Assembly (NCBI GenBank): GCA_045629845.1
Contig: JAZQRZ010000060.1
Location: 1-17,307 of the forward strand
DNA length: 17,307 bases
Direction of reading: 5' to 3'
Origin: UBA9715 sp045629845
Lineage (GTDB): Bacteria; Actinomycetota; Coriobacteriia; Coriobacteriales; Eggerthellaceae
Shown here: piece by piece, positions 8,483 to 15,947 of the stretch
How positions within the stretch are numbered: position 1 is the stretch's first letter
How the letters are laid out: every line of letters starts with the position of its first letter
The notes under the pieces: model-generated
The model's database searches: none
What the model was told of the DNA's origin: nothing
The model's input: only the letters and a program-made list of their open reading frames with translations
Program-made: the position numbers and the translations under genes

Positions 8483-8507
8483 AATCTCTCTCCTTAACAA
8501 TCGTAGC

Positions 8508-8541
8508 CTACGAAACCAACGGGGAGCATTCGGTTTCGTAG
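8508..8541. repeat. Inverted repeat in the mihF leader
   Basis: CTACGAAACC (8508-8517) and GGTTTCGTAG (8532-8541) are perfect 10-base inverted repeats around a 14-base spacer, 26-59 bases above the mihF start. In RNA they would form a hairpin just before the ribosome binding site, without a U-run. It could be a protein operator or a leader hairpin. Confidence 0.6.
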
Positions 8542-8625
8542 CCAAGCACGCACTATCCCCTACTACTTAACGAACAAAGCTATTCATTGCTGTGATTAGG
8601 GAGTGTTTGCGATTAGCGTGCGCAC

Positions 8626-8655
8626 ATTCTACGATGGAAACCACCCTAATTACAA
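8626..8655 (-). promoter_or_regulatory. Candidate mihF-gmk-rpoZ promoter
   Basis: On the minus strand TTGTAA (8650-8655) and TAGAAT (8626-8631) are separated by 18 bases. Start would fall near 8619, giving a leader of about 135 bases. The rest of 8483-8733 shows a 10-base palindrome CCTTTAAAGG at 8665-8674 but no clear terminator for pyrF, so read-through from the pyr genes is also possible. Confidence 0.45.
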
Positions 8656-8733
8656 GGTCAAATCCCTTTAAAGGTGGTAAATCTACTTAGAAATGCAGAT
8701 ATTCTTCATTAGTGCCTTGACGTGGCAACTGTC

Positions 8734-9465
8734 TTATTTCAAATCCGAAACAATTGCATCGAAGGCAGCTGCTGGATCGTTAGCTTTCGTAATGGGTCGA
8801 CCGATGACAATATGCGAAGCACCATTTGCAAATGCCTGGGCAGGTGTTGCAATTCGACTTTGATCGCCAGCATCTGAACCAACAGGACGAACGCCTGGAG
8901 TAACAATGTAAGCCTGTGGACCCAGAATTTCGCGCAAAGCAGCAGCTTCCTGAGGTGAAGAAACTACACCAGAAATACCCGCTTCTTTAGCAACACTAGC
9001 AAGAAGTTTCACCTGATCAGCTGGGGTACGATTGATGCCAATCTGATTCAAAGAAGCATCATCCATGCTGGTTAACACAGTAATACCAAGAGTTACGGCT
9101 GCCGAGTCATCATTGCGTTCTTTAGCTGCGGCCAAAACACCACGCTGAGCAGCTTCAAGCATAGCCTGTCCACCAAGCGTATGCATAGTAATCATATCAG
9201 CGCCAGTAAGTGCAGCACTTTTTGCTGCACCTTCAATTTGGAAAGGGATATCGTGAAGCTTTAAGTCAAGGAATACCTTAAAACCGCGCTGCTTGAAGGC
9301 GGCAACAATCGAAGGACCACACGCATAATAAAGAGTCATGCCAACTTTGACCCACTTGGCTTTTCCGCGCAAACTTTCAGCAAGCTGAACAGCTTCATCA
9401 CGGCCACAGTCAAGAGCAACAATGATACGTTCTTCAGCTGGTATGTTTGAAAAAGCGTTCGACAT
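8734..9465 (-). CDS. pyrF: Orotidine 5'-phosphate decarboxylase
   Basis: PyrF catalyses the last step of UMP synthesis, decarboxylating OMP. The 243-residue product is the short type I family: IIVALDC near residue 14-20, the catalytic signature FLDLKLHDIP at 65-74 (with Lys69 and Asp72), a TMHTLGG strand, and phosphate-binding VTPGVRP and IVIGRPIT motifs. Length fits. The start ATG at 9463-9465 has an AAAGGGA ribosome binding site. It follows pyrD by 51 bases and is the last pyr gene of the cluster. Mycobacteria use a different, longer PyrF type beside mihF; here it is the common bacterial type. Confidence 0.96.
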   Translation of the reverse strand: MSNAFSNIPAEERIIVALDCGRDEAVQLAESLRGKAKWVKVGMTLYYACGPSIVAAFKQRGFKVFLDLKLHDIPFQIEGAAKSAALTGADMITMHTLGGQAMLEAAQRGVLAAAKERNDDSAAVTLGITVLTSMDDASLNQIGINRTPADQVKLLASVAKEAGISGVVSSPQEAAALREILGPQAYIVTPGVRPVGSDAGDQSRIATPAQAFANGASHIVIGRPITKANDPAAAFDAIVSDLK

Positions 9466-9516
9466 GATATTCCCTTTCTATTTCAACGAAGCTAAAGCCT
9501 AAGTTGCAGCGTTTAA

Positions 9517-10452
9517 TTAGCATTCCAAAGCGCCAACAAGCTCGTTGACATCACTTACGCCCTGCTGTTCACAATAATCGATAATGCCGTTAATGACATC
9601 GACTGTAGCGCCAGGATTGGTGAAATTAGCGGTACCTACAGCGACAGATGTGGCACCAGCAAGCATGAATTCAACTGCATCGGTGCCGTTTGAAATGCCG
9701 CCCATACCAAGAAGCGGAACACTTACCGCCTTATGCACTTCCCAAACCATACGAAGCGCAACAGGCTTTACAGCAGGACCAGAAAGACCACCAACTACGC
9801 GGGCGAGCTGAGGTTTGCGCCTATTAACATCGATAGCCATACCAAGCAAGGTATTAATCAATGAGAGAGCATCCGCGCCTGCATCAACAGCAGCACGAGC
9901 GATTTCAGTTACATCAGTAACATTAGGCGTTAGCTTAACAATCATTGGTTTTTTGGTAGCAGCACGACACATACCAACAACTTCACGCACGCTGGCAGGA
10001 TCGGTGCCAATAGTCATACCACCCGCATCGACATTGGGACACGAAATATTAATCTCGTAAGCATCTACAAGCGTGGTATCTTCAAGTCTTTCAATGACGT
10101 TTACATACTCGTCAAAGCTGTGTCCTGAAACGTTGACGATACTGGTAGCCCCCACACTGCGTAGCCAAGGAAGATCTTCTTCAATAAGGTGCGCAACGCC
10201 AGGGTTCTGAAGACCAATGGAATTAAGCATGCCTGAAGGGGTTTCAGCAATACGGGGGCTTGCGTTGCCTTCCCATCCGTTTAAGGAAACACCCTTAGTT
10301 GTGACGGCTCCTAAAGCAGCTACGTTAACAAAGTCTGAATACTCACGGCCAGCTGCAAACGTACCCGAAGCGACCGTAACGGGGTTTTTCATAGGCAAGC
10401 CGCCAAGATTTACCGCAAGCTTTACCTTTGTTTCTTTAGGCGATACAGCCAT
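9517..10452 (-). CDS. pyrD: Dihydroorotate dehydrogenase B, catalytic subunit (class 1B)
   Basis: This FMN subunit oxidises dihydroorotate to orotate and passes electrons through PyrK to NAD+. The 311-residue product shows NPVTVASGTFAAG near the start, KGVSLNGWEGN, SGMLNSIGLQNPGV, EINISCPNV at 134-141 with the class 1 catalytic Cys138, and the FMN-phosphate loops GMGGISNGTDAVEFMLAGA and VAVGTANF. The catalytic Cys (rather than Ser) and the adjacent pyrK place it in class 1B. The start ATG at 10450-10452 shares one base with the pyrK stop (TAATG), with an AAAGGTGG ribosome binding site inside pyrK; a GTG two codons upstream is less likely. Tight coupling fits equal production of the two subunits. 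Confidence 0.96.
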   Translation of the reverse strand: MAVSPKETKVKLAVNLGGLPMKNPVTVASGTFAAGREYSDFVNVAALGAVTTKGVSLNGWEGNASPRIAETPSGMLNSIGLQNPGVAHLIEEDLPWLRSVGATSIVNVSGHSFDEYVNVIERLEDTTLVDAYEINISCPNVDAGGMTIGTDPASVREVVGMCRAATKKPMIVKLTPNVTDVTEIARAAVDAGADALSLINTLLGMAIDVNRRKPQLARVVGGLSGPAVKPVALRMVWEVHKAVSVPLLGMGGISNGTDAVEFMLAGATSVAVGTANFTNPGATVDVINGIIDYCEQQGVSDVNELVGALEC

Positions 10453-11243
10453 TACCACACCACCTTTTCAGCATCAAAGATTGGGCCATCGACACACGAG
10501 CGACGCTTGCCATCAACTGTATCGACAACACAGGAAAGACAGGCGCCTACACCGCAAGCCATACGCTTTTCCATGGAAATTTGCGTAGGCACTGCAGCAT
10601 CCGCACCCATAGAAGCAACAATTCGCATGAGTGGTTCAGGACCGCACACAGCTAGGAAATCATAAGGCTTACCATCTTCGCTACAGCCTTGCTTAAGACG
10701 CTCTTCAACTAGACCCGTGCAAAAGCCCGCATGACCATAGCTTCCGTCATCAGTTGCACAGAAGGGATTGCGACCCATCAGCTGCTCGTAGCGTTCACGC
10801 GTAACTAGAGTATCTTTTGTCTGAGCCCCCAGCACAACATCAAGACTGACACCCGACGATTTCAGCTGTTCTGCCAGCATGAATAAAGGTGCAGCACCTA
10901 CACCGCCACCCACGAGAAGAGCATGCGTACAGTTGGTATTCCACGTATTACCAACAGGTCCAATCGTTTCAACCATGCCTGACTGAATGTGCGGCATTTG
11001 CTTAGTAACCGAGCCTACTTCCTGATACAAAATTTCAATCGTTTGCTTTTGAACATCACGCGCATAAACCGAAAATGGTCGACGCAAAACATGCGCTTCA
11101 AGATTCGGAAACTTCATGTGCACAAACTGACCAGGAAGAATGGTTTTTGCAATAGTTGGCGCTTCAAGCACCATTAAATGCAAACGTGGCCCTACCTGTT
11201 CATTTGAAAGAATACTCGCTTGTTCATCAACAAGTTGAGTCAT
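10452..11243 (-). CDS. pyrK: Dihydroorotate dehydrogenase B, electron transfer subunit
   Basis: PyrK carries FAD and a [2Fe-2S] cluster and links PyrD to NAD+. The 263-residue product has a ferredoxin-reductase-like FAD domain (LPGQFVHMKF, RRPFSVY at about 65-85), an NAD domain (LLVGGGVGAAPLFMLA), and a C-terminal cluster site with Cys230, Cys235, Cys238 and Cys250. The spacing CX4CX2CX11C is close to that of known PyrK. I prefer ATG at 11241-11243 (MTQLVDEQ) because GGGAGG lies 4 bases upstream. An ATG five codons earlier at 11258 would include that site in the coding region. The gene follows the inserted secreted-protein gene by about 48 bases. Confidence 0.95.
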   Translation of the reverse strand: MTQLVDEQASILSNEQVGPRLHLMVLEAPTIAKTILPGQFVHMKFPNLEAHVLRRPFSVYARDVQKQTIEILYQEVGSVTKQMPHIQSGMVETIGPVGNTWNTNCTHALLVGGGVGAAPLFMLAEQLKSSGVSLDVVLGAQTKDTLVTRERYEQLMGRNPFCATDDGSYGHAGFCTGLVEERLKQGCSEDGKPYDFLAVCGPEPLMRIVASMGADAAVPTQISMEKRMACGVGACLSCVVDTVDGKRRSCVDGPIFDAEKVVW

Positions 11244-11291
11244 GCTACCTCCCTGCATGTAATACCCCTGCGTGATTTTAGCAGAGGAAAA

Positions 11292-12941
11292 CTAGCTCTT
11301 TTGAATGCCATCGGTCTCGAATACGAACTTCACGGAACCGGTAGTTCCTTCCGTAATACCATCGATATTCGAATACGATTTTGCGGCATCTGATAAAGCA
11401 TTCATTCGGTCAAGCATCCCACCGTAATCATTCTTAAGCGTGTTAACCAGCTGCGATACACCCTGGTCATTAAAGGTTTGCATACCTTGGGTTAAGGTCT
11501 TCGAACCATTCGCAGCGCTTTGAATAGCCGCAACAAGCTGTGGAACACTTTCATTGATAAGCGCGGTGCCTTCGTTAAGTTTGTTTGCCAAAGCACTGAG
11601 CTGCTTAGCTGAATCGTATGCCGAATTAGCGCCAGAAGCCAATTCGGCTGCTTTGACTTTTGACTCTTCAAGGGCTTGGCTTAAATAATCAAGAATAGCC
11701 TTCGTTTTTGAAAGCTTTCCTTGGATAGAAGCAATCGTAGTTGCTGTCTTCTGACCTGTTTCAAGCGCCTGTTTAATAGAGTTGTAGTCATCAGCTGGAA
11801 TAAGGCTCTTATCATTTTCAAGGACAGCCAGCGCAGCGGTGTAACCAGCTGTTTCGTCAGACAATCCAGAAAGGTCATTAATGGCATCCTGAACATCCGA
11901 AGTTGTTTGACTGACTATATCTTTAACGAGACCTATTCCACCTGAAATCTCTGTTACACCGCTACTAAGCTTACCAAGGGCGCTATCACTAGCAAGCAGT
12001 GAAAGACCTGCATTTAACGCAGAGGCACCTTCATTCATGCTTACAGCACTTGCTTCAAGCTGACTTACATTACTCGCAAGCGCCTCGAGACCCGATGTTA
12101 AGGAGCTTGAACCTCCAATAAGCTGATTCATAGCATCCGCTAATGCGCCAGCATCATCTACATTACCAAGACTTAAGCTGTCTAAACTTACATCCGAAAG
12201 AAGCCCTGCTGTAGCAATGGTCATTGTGGACTTCAGCTCGAAGTTAGTTACATCTGCTTCAACAATGAAATGATCAGGTATATCTGCACCTTCAGCCATG
12301 ATGCCGAGGCTTTCCTTTAACCCGGGCATTGCATAACCAGCCACAATAACATCGTCGCCTTCGTTAATTATCTTGCCATTTTCGACAGAGACATTGGTAA
12401 ACCTTTTCCCGTCAAACATGATGGCTGTAACACACGTGAAGGGCGTATATATCGTTTGATTCACCCCCTGCACGGCAGCTGAAACAGCTGAACTATTCTG
12501 AAAGTCATACCGAATTACAACATGACCTGACTTACCAGCAAGCTCTTCTGCAGCAATAGGCTGACCATCAAGCACATATAAAACCTGAAGAGAAACGGGA
12601 GGCGCAGATACTAGAACTCCCTTGTACGAAACGTTATCACCACCCGCTTCCCAAAGAAGAGAATCGCCCGAGCCGGCATGCGCCTTATCATTTGTGCTTT
12701 CAATACCACTGAGATTGGACACATCTGAAATCTTTGCTGCCCCTAGAGAATTCTTTAACTGCACTTCGACTTCAGTAGACTTTATCGACCCATCAGGAGA
12801 AGTGAAAACATAAACCGTCTCATCCTTTTCAGAAGCAACAGATTCTGCTGCATACGCATAAGGAGGCATGCAAATATAGCTGCATAACACCAATGCAAGC
12901 GTAATCAAAACAAGCGATTTATGTCCGCTAATACACTTCAA
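11292..12941 (-). CDS. Secreted YhgE/Pip-like protein with X3LX2G heptads, inside the pyr cluster
   Basis: I cannot assign a precise function. The product of about 549 residues starts with a clear signal peptide (KCISGHKSLVLITLALVLC, probable cleavage AYA/AES after residue 31). The first half resembles the extracellular region of YhgE/Pip-type and RND-associated proteins of Gram-positive bacteria (EELAGKSGHVVIRYDFQN, PFTCVTAIMFDGKRFTNV, VAGYAMPGLKESLGI, IPDHFIVEADVTNFEL). The second half is helical and rich in spaced Leu/Gly heptads (SSLTSGLEAL, SALNAGLSLL, KLSSGVTEISGG, LNEGTALI, KTLTQGMQTF). No C-terminal membrane segment or sorting signal is seen, so it may be released or act with a partner. 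The start TTG at 12939-12941 has GAGG 5 bases upstream; a TTG at 12965 in frame lacks one. It sits between pyrC and pyrK. Confidence 0.8.
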   Translation of the reverse strand: MKCISGHKSLVLITLALVLCSYICMPPYAYAAESVASEKDETVYVFTSPDGSIKSTEVEVQLKNSLGAAKISDVSNLSGIESTNDKAHAGSGDSLLWEAGGDNVSYKGVLVSAPPVSLQVLYVLDGQPIAAEELAGKSGHVVIRYDFQNSSAVSAAVQGVNQTIYTPFTCVTAIMFDGKRFTNVSVENGKIINEGDDVIVAGYAMPGLKESLGIMAEGADIPDHFIVEADVTNFELKSTMTIATAGLLSDVSLDSLSLGNVDDAGALADAMNQLIGGSSSLTSGLEALASNVSQLEASAVSMNEGASALNAGLSLLASDSALGKLSSGVTEISGGIGLVKDIVSQTTSDVQDAINDLSGLSDETAGYTAALAVLENDKSLIPADDYNSIKQALETGQKTATTIASIQGKLSKTKAILDYLSQALEESKVKAAELASGANSAYDSAKQLSALANKLNEGTALINESVPQLVAAIQSAANGSKTLTQGMQTFNDQGVSQLVNTLKNDYGGMLDRMNALSDAAKSYSNIDGITEGTTGSVKFVFETDGIQKS

Positions 12942-12980
12942 TAGAACCTCACATGCAACACGCAATCGGGCGTGGCATAG

Positions 12981-14288
12981 TTAAAGATGAATCGGCTCGT
13001 CGGTAATTACCCCATCCTCCATTGTTGAATAACCACCAACGTAAACATCAGTTGCGCGTCCTTTAAGCTGCCAGCCAATGAAGCCTGAGTTATTAGACTT
13101 TGACTCAAAGTCATCGGTAGTTACGGTCCACTTAAGTTCAGGATCAATAACAGTAAGATCAGCACGACAACCAGGCTCTAATGCTACTCGGTCGATACCG
13201 AGAATACGACGAGGATTAATACTCATAAGCTCGATCATACGTTGCCAGCTAATCAATCCTGTGTTTACAAGCTTGTCAACAATAAGACCCACCGAAGTTT
13301 CGATACCTGTCATACCAAACGGAGCTAACTCGAATTCGCGAGCCTTTTCATGATCGGCATGAGGAGCATGGTCTGTAACAATACAATCAACCGTACCATC
13401 AATTACTGCGTCGATAACCGCCTGCGCATCATCAGCAGAACGCAGAGGCGGATTTACCTTGAAATTAGTGTTGTAATCATCGCTAATAGCTTCTTCAGTC
13501 AAGAACATGTGATGAGGTGTTACCTCACACGTAACCTTTACACCATCAGCCTTACCCCTACGAACAAGGTCAAGGCCATGAGCAGAAGAAAGATGTTGAA
13601 TATGAATGGGACAACCTGTGAGCGCCGAGATTTCGATATCACGACCGATTTGGATTTCTTCGCCCGTAGCAGGCCAGCCAAGTAAACCAAGGCGAGTTGA
13701 AACAGCACCCTCGTTCATTTGACCTTTGCCAACCAAAGCTTCGTCCTGGCAGTGACTGCTGACAGCACAGCCAAACTGCACTGCATAATCCATAACACGC
13801 CTCATCATGCCCGCTGACTGAACACCACGCCCATCATCGGTAAACATAACGGCACCATGAGCAACCATGTCACCCATTTCAGATAAAGCTTCACCCTTTT
13901 CGCCAGCCGTACAAGCACCGGCAACATGAACACGACACTTCCCTACTTCGGCAGCTTTTGAGCGGACGTATTCAACGACAGAACCAGTATCGATAATTGG
14001 ATTCGTATTTGGCATGCAACAAACATCAGTAAAGCCGCCATGAGCTGCCGCACGCGTACCAGTTTCAATATCTTCCTTGTATTCCTGACCAGGATCACGA
14101 AGATGGACATGCATATCTACAAGGCCAGGAACAACAATTTTGCCGCCGAGATCACGCTCGATGCCCTTTTTCATTTCAAGATCGTGACCGATTTCAACGA
14201 TAACGCCATCGCGAATAAGAATTTCGCAAACCTCATCAATGCCTACCTGCGGATCAATGAGATGCGCATTTTTAAGCAGTAATGCCAT
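12981..14288 (-). CDS. pyrC: Dihydroorotase
   Basis: PyrC is the zinc enzyme that cyclises carbamoyl aspartate to dihydroorotate. The 435-residue product is a class I dihydroorotase: the metal motif DMHVHLRDPG (His60, His62), FTDVCCMPNTNP, SSHCQDEAL, IHIQHLSSAHG, CEVTPHHMFLTEE, CIVTDHAPHADHEK, and the substrate loop ELAPFGMTGIETSVGL. All expected metal and substrate ligands can be seen. The start ATG at 14286-14288 overlaps the end of pyrB by 17 bases, with TAGGAGG 6 bases upstream inside pyrB. The next gene downstream is the secreted YhgE/Pip-like protein rather than the expected carA or pyrK. Confidence 0.97.
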   Translation of the reverse strand: MALLLKNAHLIDPQVGIDEVCEILIRDGVIVEIGHDLEMKKGIERDLGGKIVVPGLVDMHVHLRDPGQEYKEDIETGTRAAAHGGFTDVCCMPNTNPIIDTGSVVEYVRSKAAEVGKCRVHVAGACTAGEKGEALSEMGDMVAHGAVMFTDDGRGVQSAGMMRRVMDYAVQFGCAVSSHCQDEALVGKGQMNEGAVSTRLGLLGWPATGEEIQIGRDIEISALTGCPIHIQHLSSAHGLDLVRRGKADGVKVTCEVTPHHMFLTEEAISDDYNTNFKVNPPLRSADDAQAVIDAVIDGTVDCIVTDHAPHADHEKAREFELAPFGMTGIETSVGLIVDKLVNTGLISWQRMIELMSINPRRILGIDRVALEPGCRADLTVIDPELKWTVTTDDFESKSNNSGFIGWQLKGRATDVYVGGYSTMEDGVITDEPIHL

Positions 14289-15213
14289 CTTCGCCTCCTA
14301 AGAGAAGATACAATGCAGCCATTCGAACCAAAACTCCTGAATACACCTGATCAAGAATGACTGAGCGCGTTGGATGGTCAGCCATGAATGCATCGAGCTC
14401 AACGCCTCGATTAATGGGACCTGGATGACAAATGATGCAATCAGGCTTCATAAGCTTATCACGTTGTTCGTTTAAACCATACAGCATTGAGTACTCGCGC
14501 AAGCTTGGGAACGGAGCGCCTTCAAGACGTTCTTGCTGAATGCGGAGCATATAGACAACATCAAGTTCAGGAAGCACCTCATCGATGTTGCTAGTTACCG
14601 AATCGGCGCCAAGAGCTGCAGGAACCGGCGGCAGTAACGTTTGAGGAGCGATTAGGGTAACATTGGCACCCATAGTTTTTAGTGCTGGAACAAGCGACCC
14701 ACAAACACGTGAATGATTGATATCACCAACGATGCCAACGTTCAGGCCGTCAATCTTGCCCTTTTGCTCCCTGATGGTATACAGGTCAAGAAGTGCTTGA
14801 GTTGGATGCTGATGCTTACCATCGCCTGCGTCAATTACTGAAACACCAGACTTATCTGCAACTTTACGAGGCACGCCTGCATGCTTATCACGAACTACAA
14901 TCATATCGATCTTATAAGCACAAAGTGTTTCAACCGTATCGTCTAGGCTTTCACCTTTAACAACGCTGGTTGAAGAACCCCCGAAGTTTAAGGTATCGCA
15001 GCTTAAACGCTTCTCGGCAATTTCAAACGAAGAGCGCGTACGCGTCGAAGGCTCGTTGAACATATTGACAACGGTATACCCTTTTAAGACAGGCACTTTC
15101 TTAATGCGACGTTCGTTAATAGCCTTAAAACGTTCTGCTGTATCAAGAAGAAGCGTGATGTCATCGGCAGAATAGTCGCGCATATCAATAAGGTGCTTAT
15201 GATTAAACGTCAT
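14272..15213 (-). CDS. pyrB: Aspartate carbamoyltransferase catalytic subunit
   Basis: PyrB joins carbamoyl phosphate and aspartate, the first committed step to UMP. The 313-residue product has the carbamoyl-phosphate motif NEPSTRTRSSFE (STRTR at 56-60), SSTSVVKGESLDDT (second phosphate loop), DGKHQHPTQALLDLYT, and the late CHPGPINRGVE aspartate-binding segment. Length is that of the catalytic chain. No regulatory chain (pyrI) is nearby, so allosteric control by PyrI is not expected and control is likely at the level of PyrR. It starts 2 bases after the pyrR stop and overlaps pyrC, so the three genes are translationally tied. Confidence 0.97.
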   Translation of the reverse strand: MTFNHKHLIDMRDYSADDITLLLDTAERFKAINERRIKKVPVLKGYTVVNMFNEPSTRTRSSFEIAEKRLSCDTLNFGGSSTSVVKGESLDDTVETLCAYKIDMIVVRDKHAGVPRKVADKSGVSVIDAGDGKHQHPTQALLDLYTIREQKGKIDGLNVGIVGDINHSRVCGSLVPALKTMGANVTLIAPQTLLPPVPAALGADSVTSNIDEVLPELDVVYMLRIQQERLEGAPFPSLREYSMLYGLNEQRDKLMKPDCIICHPGPINRGVELDAFMADHPTRSVILDQVYSGVLVRMAALYLLLGGEDGITA

Positions 15214-15215
15214 AA

Positions 15216-15812
15216 CTATTCACCGCCTAACGGAGCGCTACCAGCGCGCTTACCTGGTTCAACCTGAAGAATTTCAACTTCAGACTTTCCATCTGTTTCT
15301 TCAAGGAACAGTCGAACATTCTCATTAGCGGCCGAAGGAACATTCTTTCCAACAAAGTCGGCGCGAATTGGTAGCTGACGATGACCACGATCAACGAGAA
15401 CAGCTAACTGAACAGTTTCAGGGCGACCGATATCCATCAGTGCATCAAGGGCAGCGCGAATCGTTCGACCCGTATACAAAACATCATCGACCAGGACAAT
15501 ATCAAGCCCGTCGATATCAAACAGAATATCAGTTGAATGAACCTCGGGAGAAACGTAGCTAGCAAAATCATCGCGATAGAAACTGATATCAAGGCGTCCA
15601 AGAGGAACGCGAACACCTTCTATTTCTTCTATCTTTTCTACAAGGCGTTTCGCAAGAAGATCGCCACGAGTAACAATGCCAACTATGGCTATGTTCTTCG
15701 CACCTTTGTTCTTCTCGAGAATTTGGTGGGCTATACGCGTAAGCGAGCGTTCAATGCCGTCGCCATCCATAACAATGGACTTTACGCGCCCCTTTTGTGC
15801 TGTATCTGACAT
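15216..15812 (-). CDS. pyrR: Bifunctional pyr regulator / uracil phosphoribosyltransferase PyrR
   Basis: PyrR binds pyr mRNA leaders when UMP or UTP is high and can make UMP from uracil and PRPP. The 198-residue product has the PyrR fold: VTRGDLLAKRLVEKI, the LDISFYRDDF segment, the PRPP loop LDIVLVDDVLYTGRTIRAALD at about 103-123, and LVDRGHRQLPIRADFVGKNVP. The start ATG at 15810-15812 has AGGAG 5 bases upstream; a GTG two codons earlier is too close to that site. It heads the pyr cluster, and its own leader holds a PyrR-binding hairpin and a helix that covers this start codon, so autoregulation is likely. Confidence 0.97.
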   Translation of the reverse strand: MSDTAQKGRVKSIVMDGDGIERSLTRIAHQILEKNKGAKNIAIVGIVTRGDLLAKRLVEKIEEIEGVRVPLGRLDISFYRDDFASYVSPEVHSTDILFDIDGLDIVLVDDVLYTGRTIRAALDALMDIGRPETVQLAVLVDRGHRQLPIRADFVGKNVPSAANENVRLFLEETDGKSEVEILQVEPGKRAGSAPLGGE

Positions 15813-15853
15813 ACACACTCCTGTCTGCGCCTAAGCGCCGTGTATGTACAGAT
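15804..15853 (-). promoter_or_regulatory. Helix able to bury the pyrR ribosome binding site and start codon
   Basis: In the pyrR mRNA, ATCTG-T-ACATACAC (15853 down to 15840) can pair with GTGTATGTCAGAT (15816 down to 15804): 13 bp with one bulged base. The enclosed loop carries the AGGAG site (15818-15822) and a small GCGC-TTAG-GCGC hairpin, and the ATG (15810-15812) lies in the helix itself. This would block initiation. Confidence 0.6.
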
Positions 15854-15866
15854 CGACCTGCGACAT
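15831..15866 (-). CDS. Possible 11-codon leader ORF ahead of pyrR
   Basis: ATG at 15864-15866 opens an 11-codon frame, MSQVDLYIHGA, ending with TAG 19 bases above the pyrR start and 9 bases above its ribosome binding site. An AAGGA site lies 7 bases before the ATG, and those bases (15874-15878) form the lower strand of the predicted PyrR-binding hairpin. The frame covers the upstream arm of the helix that would hide the pyrR start. Translation of this ORF would therefore open that helix and deliver ribosomes next to the pyrR site, while PyrR binding would block the ORF. The peptide itself is probably of no importance. The ORF is too short to prove from sequence alone. Confidence 0.4.
   Translation of the reverse strand: MSQVDLYIHGA
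15846..15858 (-). promoter_or_regulatory. Antisequestor segment of the pyrR leader
   Basis: GGTC-GA-TCTGTAC here can pair with GTACAGA-GA-GACC in the PyrR-binding hairpin (15882-15894): 7 bp plus 4 bp around a tandem G-A mismatch. It shares bases with the arm that hides the pyrR start, so the two pairings exclude each other. Confidence 0.5.
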
Positions 15867-15873
15867 ATAGTGT

Positions 15874-15906
15874 TCCTTGCCGGTCTCTCTGTACCGCCTT
15901 AAAGGA
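15874..15906 (-). promoter_or_regulatory. PyrR-binding hairpin in the pyrR leader
   Basis: On the minus strand the segment reads CCTTTAAGG, then CGGTACAGAGAGACCGGC, then AAGGA. A lower stem (TCCTT/AAGGA), an internal loop, an upper stem (CGGT/ACCG) and an ACAGAGAG loop match the known PyrR-binding loop, including the invariant CAGAGAG core and the purine-rich 5' bulge. It lies about 60 bases above the pyrR ATG. Confidence 0.75.
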
Positions 15907-15914
15907 CAGCCTGC

Positions 15915-15943
15915 ATGATACTCCATTCACGAGCGTATAATCA
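15915..15943 (-). promoter_or_regulatory. Candidate pyr operon promoter
   Basis: A TATCAT -10 candidate (15915-15920, minus strand) would start RNA near 15908, exactly where the PyrR hairpin begins. The -35 position (TGATTA at 15938-15943, 17-base spacer) is poor, so support is mainly positional. Confidence 0.3.
15936..15941 (+). promoter_or_regulatory. TATAAT -10 box for the barnase gene
   Basis: A perfect TATAAT ends 6 bases before ATG 15948, which would make the transcript start at or next to the start codon (leaderless). No good -35 is seen. It overlaps the presumed promoter of the divergent pyr operon. Confidence 0.5.
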
Positions 15944-15947
15944 CCTC

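Noticed and set aside
8483..8545. N-terminal extension of mihF to 8545
   Set aside because: A good ribosome binding site and the family-like N-terminus point to 8482; the extra segment is the leader containing the inverted repeat.
8640..8678. ACCACC/GGTGGT pairing with a CCTTTAAAGG palindrome below pyrF as a terminator
   Set aside because: The pairing spans a 27-base loop, no U-run follows on either strand, and it overlaps the likely mihF promoter.
14369..14377. GTTGGATGG inside pyrB as a second copy of the inverted-repeat element end
   Set aside because: Only nine bases match, there is no partner repeat, and the site is in conserved pyrB coding sequence; chance match.
15813..15908. Bacillus-style transcription terminator upstream of pyrR
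   Set aside because: The hairpins in the leader are not followed by a U-run; the downstream helix instead covers the ribosome binding site and ATG.
15915..15947. Earlier barnase start at ATG 15915
   Set aside because: It has an AAAGGA site but would place polar residues before the signal peptide and require RNA starting inside the PyrR hairpin region; kept only as an alternative.
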